This document shows positions 7,558 to 12,278 of a DNA stretch of 12,278 bases, one piece after another; the first letter of the stretch is position 1; each line of letters starts with the position of its first letter. The position numbers were made by a program, and so were the translations under genes. This DNA comes from Planctomycetota bacterium. Its GTDB lineage: Bacteria; Planctomycetota; GCA-002687715; DRQF01. The stretch spans positions 1 to 12,278 of the forward strand of contig JAJRYU010000637.1 in NCBI GenBank assembly GCA_024275615.1, given 5' to 3'. A model generated the notes under the pieces. It had not been told where the DNA came from and did not search any database. It saw nothing but the letters and a program-made list of their open reading frames with translations.

Positions 7558-7583
7558 AAGATGGGGGCGGGGACGCCCGCGGT
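7558..7583 (+). repeat. Right REP-like hairpin repeat
   Basis: This unit reads AAGATG then a GC-rich hairpin, with a 5-bp uninterrupted stem GGGCG/CGCCC and a GGGA loop. A G-G mismatch stops the stem reaching the seven base pairs of the left copy. It lies seven bases past the stop codon of the OYE-family gene and about 90 bases before the RAYT start codon. Confidence 0.78.
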
Positions 7584-7589
7584 CCCAGC

Positions 7590-9053
7590 TTAGGGAGGTG
7601 GGAGCAGTCGGCGGTGCTGGTCTTCGGACAGAGAGAGGTTGGGCTCATCGAGGCCGACTCTGTCCCACAATCGGCAGGTCACTTCCTTGTGCTTTTGATC
7701 AAGGCCTTCGCAGTAATTGGTGAACTCGCAGCGACGGATTTCCGCGCCGCGCCCGCCTCTCATCTTCAGCCACCAATCCGGATCGGCAAGGGACTGTCGG
7801 GCCGCGCCGACGAAATCGGCTTGGCCAGCAACAAGAATGCCCTCCGCATGGGCAAACGTGCTCACGCCTCCTGCGGTGACGACAGGAGTCTCAAGCCCTT
7901 CGGACCGCAGAGCAGTGCGAATCGCCGCCGCAAGGTGGACATTCCTAAGAAATGGACCACGGCGATCGATACGGGTTGTCGGCATGCACTCTTGGCCTGA
8001 TTTGCCGGTGTAGGGATAGGCAGCTTGGCCAACGGCCGGTTGTTTGGCGTCTTCAAACTTGCCGCCTTTGGAAACACTGAGAAAATCCATCCCGGCCTTG
8101 GCGAAACCCAAGGCATAGTAAGTGGCGTCTTCGATCCGGCTACCCCCGGCAATGACTTCATCGCCCAAGAACCGGCAGCCCAGGGCATAGGCAGTCCCCA
8201 CCCTTTCACGAGCTTTCTCAAAAACCTCGAGAGGCAAGCGCAAACGCCCTGCCCTATGGCCGCCATAACCATCATCACGGTCGTTGAGGCGGGAGAGGAA
8301 ACTCGCCATGGTGTAGGCGTGAGCGTAGTGTAATTCGACGCCATCAAAGCCCGCCTCTTGGGCACGAGCACAGGCGTCCGCGAACAGACCTGGAAGCACC
8401 GTCGGCAATTCCCGGATGTGCTCAAGATCCATGTCGTTGATGTGCTCACGGGCCCCCATCCGCAAGGATTCGAGTTCGCGAATCGTAAGGACTTGATCAA
8501 GCAGGTCATCGTCGGACTGAGCCAAGAACTCTCTGACTTGCTTTTCCGTCGCATTGGCCCATGAATCGTCTTGGGTCACCGATGCCAATCTTGCCCGGTG
8601 ATCAGCACTTGGGATCAAGTAGCGCTCAAAGTATTTGGCTGGTTCGGGGCGCCTGCGGATACCAAGAAAGTCAATGAGTTGGATGAAGACTCTGGTCTCA
8701 CCAGCACTCGCTCGTTTGACTTCTTGAACAATTTCTTTCATGCCAGGAATGAAACGGTCGTGGCCCAGCCTCAGCAAGGGACCGGACGGGACGTCGCGAA
8801 TGCCCGTAGCTTCGACCACGAGAACGCCGGGCCGGCCAGCGGCAAAGCGGCCATACCATGCGACATTTCTCTTGGTGACAAAGCCATCGGGGGTGGCGCG
8901 CCATGGCACCATGGCAGGAACCCAACCACGATTGGTGGCAGTGAGATTGGGTCCGATCGCTCTTGGCGAAAAAAGCAGGCTCGTGGCGGCTTCACCGGCG
9001 TTAGGCCAGACCGCCTCCGGCAAGGGATGGCGGGCTGGCTTGGAGTCGGACAT
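7590..9053 (-). CDS. Old Yellow Enzyme-family NADH:flavin oxidoreductase with degenerate Fe-S site
   Basis: This 487-residue protein has an FMN-binding TIM barrel of the Old Yellow Enzyme type. The substrate-binding histidine pair is H242 and H245 in GFDGVELHYAHAY, followed by FLSRLNDRDDGYGG (252-265). The phosphate-binding end of the barrel appears as VVTAGGVST (391-399) and FVGAARQSLADPDW (414-427). After the barrel come C442, C448 and C460 (CX5CX11C). The CX11C spacing equals that of the 4Fe-4S site in 2,4-dienoyl-CoA reductase, but the usual fourth cysteine of the CX2CX3C motif is absent. There is no C-terminal FAD/NAD domain, so this is a stand-alone reductase that needs an external electron donor or NAD(P)H. 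It likely reduces an activated C=C bond in the cytoplasm; the substrate is unknown. An insert of about 90 residues (130-220) before the histidine pair is longer than in classical OYEs. The start overlaps the preceding stop as TAATG, which indicates translational coupling. Confidence 0.85.
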   Translation of the reverse strand: MSDSKPARHPLPEAVWPNAGEAATSLLFSPRAIGPNLTATNRGWVPAMVPWRATPDGFVTKRNVAWYGRFAAGRPGVLVVEATGIRDVPSGPLLRLGHDRFIPGMKEIVQEVKRASAGETRVFIQLIDFLGIRRRPEPAKYFERYLIPSADHRARLASVTQDDSWANATEKQVREFLAQSDDDLLDQVLTIRELESLRMGAREHINDMDLEHIRELPTVLPGLFADACARAQEAGFDGVELHYAHAYTMASFLSRLNDRDDGYGGHRAGRLRLPLEVFEKARERVGTAYALGCRFLGDEVIAGGSRIEDATYYALGFAKAGMDFLSVSKGGKFEDAKQPAVGQAAYPYTGKSGQECMPTTRIDRRGPFLRNVHLAAAIRTALRSEGLETPVVTAGGVSTFAHAEGILVAGQADFVGAARQSLADPDWWLKMRGGRGAEIRRCEFTNYCEGLDQKHKEVTCRLWDRVGLDEPNLSLSEDQHRRLLPPP

Positions 9054-9547
9054 TAGCTAGTGAGATCGTAGGCACGACCGTGCCAGCTATTTTTGGCTGC
9101 GACTTCCCACTTACCCTCGCGATAGGGGCCTACAGCCATGATGGTATTGTCGAAGACCACGGTATCGGCAGTCACTTTGCCATCTTTGGCCAATTCACCG
9201 AACTCGTCGCGGCCGACGGCGCGGATGCGATCCCCTTCGCGAAAACAAATGGGTGGGCCGTGAATCAAGTCGATGCCAAGGGGAGCTGATAAGTCTCGCA
9301 CCATGCGGGTCATGGCGTCGCGGGCACAACCCGTCAAGGGCACAGCGGTCTCGTCGGCGGCAATGACAACAAATTGATCGTGGACAATTTCAAAGGCTCC
9401 TGTCACAGGGCGCTTTTCTGCAGACCAAGTCTCCAAGAAGGTAGAAATACCCTTCTCGATGTGGGCTTTTTCGTCTGCGGTTAGGGCGCGAGGCGCGCTG
9501 AACACACGCAAATGTGAGTCTACTGGGAATTCCGAAATATGCGGCAT
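9053..9547 (-). CDS. Conserved protein of unknown function, first gene of the OYE unit
   Basis: The start chosen is the ATG at 9547, because GGAG lies six bases upstream (9554-9557); an ATG at 9559 lacks such a site. The product is 164 residues with no signal peptide or membrane segment. It resembles a family of about 160 residues, common in Bacteroidetes and often labelled 'ABC transporter ATPase' although it has no Walker motifs. Shared features that I recognise are SHLRVF near the N-terminus, FLETWSAEKRPVTGAFEI, a FVVIAADE strand, LTGCARDAMTRMVR, GIDLIHGPPICF, TVVFDNTI and a terminal KNSWHGRAY. Function is not known to me. The TAATG junction with the OYE gene downstream suggests that the two proteins are made together. 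C74 in the GCARDA motif (numbered from this start) is the most conspicuous candidate functional residue. Confidence 0.8.
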   Translation of the reverse strand: MPHISEFPVDSHLRVFSAPRALTADEKAHIEKGISTFLETWSAEKRPVTGAFEIVHDQFVVIAADETAVPLTGCARDAMTRMVRDLSAPLGIDLIHGPPICFREGDRIRAVGRDEFGELAKDGKVTADTVVFDNTIMAVGPYREGKWEVAAKNSWHGRAYDLTS

Positions 9548-9564
9548 GATTCGCTCCATTTGAT

Positions 9565-9599
9565 AAGTCTCTGCTTATTATGAAACGAAACAGAGACTT
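9565..9599. promoter_or_regulatory. 9+9 bp inverted repeat around the -10 box, candidate operator
   Basis: AAGTCTCTG (9565-9573) and its perfect complement CAGAGACTT (9591-9599) are separated by 17 bases. One arm lies in the spacer and -35 edge and the other at the expected transcription start of the minus-strand promoter. A dimeric repressor bridging both would occlude it. The sequence differs from the palindrome at the TetR gene, so a different regulator is implied. Confidence 0.5.
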
Positions 9600-9604
9600 G
9601 CCAA
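9577..9604 (-). promoter_or_regulatory. Promoter of the small-protein/OYE unit
   Basis: On the minus strand TTGGCA (9599-9604, 5 of 6) and CATAAT (9577-9582, 5 of 6) are separated by 16 bases. Transcription would begin near 9570, leaving a leader of about 23 bases before the ATG at 9547 with its GGAG. Confidence 0.6.
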
Positions 9605-9625
9605 GCTCTACCACAAAAGTAGAGC
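9605..9625. other. Small inverted repeat upstream of kynA
   Basis: GCTCTAC and GTAGAGC form perfect 7-bp arms around the seven bases CACAAAA. No T-run follows on either strand, so it is not a terminator. It could be a regulator site for kynA or a 5' leader hairpin. I found no convincing -35/-10 pair for kynA in this region. Confidence 0.35.
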
Positions 9626-9680
9626 CAAGGTTATCCTCTGGCAAGCAGAAGATTCTCCAACAGATTGAGGATACCATCTC

Positions 9681-10766
9681 ATGGCTCGGCGTTCGCCCAC
9701 ATATCACGATTACTTGCAGCTCGACAAGCTTCTTTCTTGCCAACTACCTCCCAGTTTTGAGTCATCCAACAATGAAGAGACTCGGGATCTCATCCATCAC
9801 GAGGAATTGCTCTTCATTACCATGCACCAGACGATCGAACTCTGGTTCGTTATGGCCCTGGCGGATTTGAGCTTGGCGCGCGACCTAATCGGCCGCCCCC
9901 ATGAGTCCAATCGGGAGGTCCCGGAAGAAGACATCCCCAAGGCATGCAACCTGCTGCAAAGAAACACGGAGCTTTTCAAACTTCTGACCCAGCAATTCAC
10001 CATCATCGAAACCATGGCACCTTTGGACTTCTTGTCGTTTAGGGACAAACTCATCCCTGCCAGCGGTTTTCAGTCGTGGCAATTCCGCGAAGTGGAGGTC
10101 TTGGCTGGTCTCTCCGAAAGCGAACGCATCAACTTCGAAGGTAAGGCCTATTTTAGCGAGATGCCAGAAGAGCATCGCAAGAAGGTGGAGAAGCGCGTCA
10201 CCGAGATGAGCCTCCGCGACGCGGTTCTAACTTGGTTGGCCCGGACACCGGTCGATAAGGCTTTTCCCGATTTCGTCGAGACTTTCCTTTCTGCTCATAG
10301 CAAGTACATCGATGAACAAATCACTCATCAAAAAAACAACCCCCATCTCGGGCTTGAGCAAGTTGCACGAGTCACAGAACGATTCGAACAATCAAAGGCC
10401 GATGCCCGTGCCTATTTTTGCGAAGGGGAAGACCTGGCAAAACAAGCTCGTACCGCGCTGGTTTTCATTTCCACGTATCGCCACGAACCCCTGCTTAGGT
10501 GGCCTTACGCTTTGATCACCCAGGCTTTGGAGTTTGAGGAACATTTCCGACTCTTCAGATTCCGGCACGCTCGTATGGTTGAACGCATGATCGGCTTGCG
10601 AGTTGGCTCAGGAGGTTCAAGCGGCGTGGCTTACCTGGATTCCACCGCCAGCCAATATCGCATTTTTGGCGACCTCTTACATTCCGTTGGCTATTTGATC
10701 GATGGGAGTCGCTTGCCCAAGGAAGCGCCCAATGCTGATATCTTGCGTTTCAAATTCGACAGGTAG
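9681..10766 (+). CDS. kynA: Tryptophan 2,3-dioxygenase
   Basis: This 361-residue heme enzyme opens the indole ring of L-tryptophan with O2 to give N-formylkynurenine, the first step of the kynurenine pathway. Recognisable segments are YHDYLQLDKLLSCQ (8-21), EELLFITMHQTIELWF (41-56) with the distal-pocket H49, LDFLSFRDKLIPASGFQSWQ (115-134) with the substrate-carboxylate arginine R121, the likely axial heme ligand H296 in FRFRHARMVERMIG, and GSGGSSGVAYLDSTASQYR (309-327). It is longer than short bacterial enzymes (about 280-300 residues), mainly through extra sequence in the middle (about 150-260), and is nearer to the longer animal-type layout. The usual GTGGSSG reads GSGGSSG, with S310 in place of the substrate-contacting threonine. 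The start has GAGG ten bases upstream. It stands alone in its direction, divergent from the OYE unit; kynB and kynU are not in the window. Confidence 0.95.
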   Translation: MARRSPTYHDYLQLDKLLSCQLPPSFESSNNEETRDLIHHEELLFITMHQTIELWFVMALADLSLARDLIGRPHESNREVPEEDIPKACNLLQRNTELFKLLTQQFTIIETMAPLDFLSFRDKLIPASGFQSWQFREVEVLAGLSESERINFEGKAYFSEMPEEHRKKVEKRVTEMSLRDAVLTWLARTPVDKAFPDFVETFLSAHSKYIDEQITHQKNNPHLGLEQVARVTERFEQSKADARAYFCEGEDLAKQARTALVFISTYRHEPLLRWPYALITQALEFEEHFRLFRFRHARMVERMIGLRVGSGGSSGVAYLDSTASQYRIFGDLLHSVGYLIDGSRLPKEAPNADILRFKFDR

Positions 10767-10811
10767 GTGTGCCTCGGCAAGCGATTGAAAAGATCAGAAA
10801 ATAGCCGTTAA

Positions 10812-10828
10812 GCGAAAGTTGGTTTCGC
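10812..10828. other. Small hairpin downstream of kynA
   Basis: GCGAAA and TTTCGC form a 6-bp stem with the loop GTTGG. No T-run follows on the plus strand. It may stabilise the kynA 3' end, but evidence is weak. Confidence 0.25.
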
Positions 10829-10861
10829 CGAGAATGATTCAGCGAAGGGAACCGGGAAGTT

Positions 10862-10922
10862 AACTCTCTCTCTCAACTCTCTCTCAAACTTCTCGGAGCG
10901 CTTCGCAAAACTCTCTCTCTCA
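10862..10922. repeat. CT-rich simple-sequence tracts
   Basis: Three related tracts, AACTCTCTCTCTC (10862-10874), AACTCTCTCTC (10875-10885) and one of similar form at 10909-10922, each begin with AAC and continue as alternating CT. They lie in the non-coding space between the convergent kynA and thiI genes. On the minus strand they read as GA-rich. Confidence 0.7.
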
Positions 10923-10926
10923 CGAA

Positions 10927-10967
10927 CAGGCGTTTCTTGTGCACAAGAAACGCCTGGTCTCTTTTTT
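10927..10967 (+). terminator. Rho-independent terminator of kynA, perfect palindrome
   Basis: The arm CAGGCGTTTCTTGTG (10927-10941) is followed directly by its exact complement (10942-10956), a 30-bp perfect palindrome. In RNA it would fold as a 13-bp stem with a TGCA loop. GTCTC and then six T residues (10962-10967) follow. The T-run is on the plus strand only, so it mainly ends kynA transcription and shields the convergent thiI gene. In the thiI direction the hairpin is preceded by an A-run but not followed by T, so it is weaker there. Confidence 0.8.
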
Positions 10968-10987
10968 GCGCCAACGCTCCTTGGCCC

Positions 10988-12142
10988 TCACGACAACTGA
11001 ATCGTCTCAATCCCCCGTACTGTGTCCCAAAGTAGGTCTTCCACATCGAGACCTTCTTCGGCTTTCTCGATCTCGAAAATCCGACTGCGGGTCGCCGGTT
11101 TGCGGGGCATGAGGAAACTACAGCAGTCTTCATGGGGCAAGATACTGATGTCGAAGGTCCCGGCTTTCTTGGCCATCTTGGTGATGTCCTCTTTGTCAGT
11201 CCCGACTAGGGGTCGCAGGATCAACATATCCGTGGCAGCATCGACGGTTTGCATGTTGCGTAAGGTCTGAGATGCCACCTGCCCCAAGCTCTCACCGGTC
11301 ACAAGCGCCAAACAGCGGCTTCGCTTCGCCATGATTTCAGCGATACGAAGCATATATCGACGGTAGAGGATCACCCGAAATTGCTGCGGGGTGTTTTTGA
11401 CGATTTCTTGCTGTAACTCCGCGAATGCCACCATGTGGAGAGTCATTTTGGGCTGAAAACGCACCAAGGCCTGAGCTAAGTCCACCACTTTGTCTTGGCT
11501 CTCCTGGCTGGTGTAAGGAGCGCTATGAAAATGGATGGCGTGAATGTGGCAACCACGAGACATCATGGCGAAGGCTGCTGCTGGTGAATCGATGCCACCG
11601 GAGAAAAGCGCCATGACCTGACCGCTGACCCCCTGAGGCAAACCACGCAACCCCGGCTTTTTTTCGATGGAAATGAGGATTTTCTGATTGACGATCTCAA
11701 CTTGGACCCAAATGTCAGGATTGGTCAAGTTGACCTTCCAGCCCCGGAGGCCAACGACAAATGCCCCCAGCTCTCTTTCCGTTTCCCCTCGGCCCTTCGG
11801 CCAAGTCTGCTCAGCGCGTTTGGCCCGGACACCAAACGTAAACTCCCCCTCGGGCAATATCGCTGCGGTAATTCGCTCCAGATTCTCCCAAGAAGCCTCC
11901 TCCATGTAGGCCTGACCATGATAGGCCAGACCGAAAACCCGGTCCAAAACCAAGGCTAACTCCCCGTCATCCATGTCGGTTTCCGGCACAACGACCATGC
12001 GCCCGTAGAGGCGCTTCACTTTGACGCGCCCTAAGGGTGCGGCCAGGGCGCGGATATTCTTGGCCAAACGCTCCTCGAAGAGCCTACGATTGCCCAATTT
12101 CAACGCCAATTCGCCGTAGTGAAGGAGGTGGATTTTCTGCAT
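10988..12142 (-). CDS. thiI: tRNA 4-thiouridine synthase / thiamine sulfurtransferase ThiI, short form
   Basis: ThiI adenylates U8 of tRNA with ATP and transfers sulfur to make 4-thiouridine; in many bacteria it also helps supply sulfur for the thiazole of thiamine. From the ATG at 12142 the product is 384 residues. The N-terminal ferredoxin-like part begins at MQKIHLLHYGELALKLGNR. A THUMP domain follows (about 55-165), then the PP-loop SGGIDSP (181-187). The segment PHEDCCSFLMPRKPATRS (336-353) contains the expected catalytic cysteine (C340 or C341). The C-terminal rhodanese domain of E. coli ThiI (482 residues) is absent, as in Bacillus-type ThiI. A TTG at 12160 would add six residues and has GAGG seven bases upstream, so it is a serious alternative start. 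The gene follows another minus-strand gene after about 60 bases and converges on kynA. Confidence 0.93.
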   Translation of the reverse strand: MQKIHLLHYGELALKLGNRRLFEERLAKNIRALAAPLGRVKVKRLYGRMVVVPETDMDDGELALVLDRVFGLAYHGQAYMEEASWENLERITAAILPEGEFTFGVRAKRAEQTWPKGRGETERELGAFVVGLRGWKVNLTNPDIWVQVEIVNQKILISIEKKPGLRGLPQGVSGQVMALFSGGIDSPAAAFAMMSRGCHIHAIHFHSAPYTSQESQDKVVDLAQALVRFQPKMTLHMVAFAELQQEIVKNTPQQFRVILYRRYMLRIAEIMAKRSRCLALVTGESLGQVASQTLRNMQTVDAATDMLILRPLVGTDKEDITKMAKKAGTFDISILPHEDCCSFLMPRKPATRSRIFEIEKAEEGLDVEDLLWDTVRGIETIQLS

Positions 12143-12204
12143 CAGGAGCGGATCTCTCAAAAATGAACCTCAGGAGTGAGGCCGGGCAATCTAACGAGCC
12201 GGGA

Positions 12205-12278
12205 TTAGCGCGAAAAATCAATCTTACGATCGTTCCCGAACTCCAAGGCATCGACGGGAATGCGATCTGCCGGTGATG
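12205..12278 (-). CDS. C-terminal end of an unidentified protein entering from the right edge
   Basis: The last 23 codons of a minus-strand frame end at TAA (12205-12207). The residues SPADRIPVDALEFGNDRKID look like real protein rather than shadow sequence. The other two minus frames in this stretch are less protein-like, and one of them is stopped. The stop lies about 60 bases before the thiI ATG, a distance suitable for a shared transcript. Too little is visible to name a family. Confidence 0.5.
   Translation of the reverse strand, partial: SPADRIPVDALEFGNDRKIDFSR

Larger units (their letters stand above)
6863..7583 (-). mobile_element. RAYT with flanking inverted REP-like pair
   Basis: A Y1 transposase gene bracketed by two inverted copies of a hairpin repeat is the normal layout of a RAYT locus. 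The boundaries given are those of the repeats; I saw no target-site duplication, which is expected because Y1 enzymes do not create one. The element lies exactly between the OYE gene and the TetR-hcr operon. About 90 bases between the right repeat and the RAYT start are G-rich on the plus strand and hold only the ribosome-binding site. Confidence 0.7.

Noticed and set aside
7466..7648. N-terminal extension of the RAYT frame by 61 residues to an ATG at 7648
   Set aside because: The extension is Pro/Ser-rich, runs through a REP hairpin and the end of the OYE gene, and the ATG at 7465 has a proper GGAG site and matches the family's usual N-terminus.
9599..9630. A plus-strand promoter for kynA using TTGCCA as -35
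   Set aside because: No acceptable -10 box lies at 15-19 bases; the nearest AT-rich hexamer is too far away.
10862..10922. CT-rich repeats as a possible CRISPR array or tandem binding sites
   Set aside because: The units are too short, are simple alternating dinucleotides, and lack spacers of uniform length.
12037..12276. Plus-strand frame at the right end
   Set aside because: It overlaps thiI antisense and the end of another minus-strand frame and shows no recognisable features.

Overview
The window looks like bacterial chromosome: moderate GC, tightly packed genes with 1-8 base overlaps, and Shine-Dalgarno-like sites at several starts. No marker gene fixes the phylum. An uptake-type set of a 4-hydroxybenzoyl-CoA reductase (HCR)-like enzyme, an O2-using tryptophan 2,3-dioxygenase, a YfhO-type membrane protein and a REP-associated transposase would fit a metabolically versatile, probably facultative Gram-negative such as a deltaproteobacterial lineage. 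That placement is a low-confidence inference.

Layout from left to right. (1) Positions 1-2006, minus strand: the N-terminal 668 residues of a large YfhO-family multi-pass membrane protein, cut off by the left edge. (2) Positions 2029-6803, minus strand: a tightly overlapping TetR - 2Fe-2S subunit - molybdopterin subunit - FAD subunit operon. The three enzyme subunits form a complete xanthine-oxidase-family molybdo-flavo-iron-sulfur enzyme. The FAD subunit carries the four-cysteine 4Fe-4S loop that marks 4-hydroxybenzoyl-CoA reductase. A 24-bp perfect palindrome sits on the start codon of the TetR gene and is the obvious autoregulatory operator. The promoter fit suggests a leaderless transcript. 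(3) Positions 6836-7583: a REP-associated tyrosine transposase (RAYT) gene bracketed by an inverted pair of hairpin-forming REP-like repeats. One of the repeats is read through as the C-terminus of the transposase. (4) Positions 7590-9547, minus strand: a two-gene translationally coupled unit of a small conserved protein of unknown function and an Old Yellow Enzyme-family oxidoreductase with an unusual three-cysteine C-terminal site. (5) Positions 9548-9680: a divergent intergenic region with a good minus-strand promoter inside a 9+9 bp inverted repeat. (6) Positions 9681-10766, plus strand: tryptophan 2,3-dioxygenase (kynA). (7) Positions 10767-10987: a convergent intergenic region with CT-rich tracts and a strong palindromic terminator. 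(8) Positions 10988-12142, minus strand: ThiI. It follows by about 60 bases the last 23 codons of an upstream gene that enters from the right edge.

Functionally, the HCR-like operon plus its TetR regulator suggests degradation of aromatic compounds through CoA thioesters. The OYE gene next door could be another reductase of the same catabolic theme, but the RAYT element now separates the two units. The kynA gene starts aerobic tryptophan breakdown, so a dearomatising-pathway enzyme normally associated with anaerobes sits a few kilobases from an oxygen-dependent ring-opening enzyme. No tRNA, rRNA, CRISPR array or phage gene was seen, and no intergenic stretch exceeds about 220 bases.
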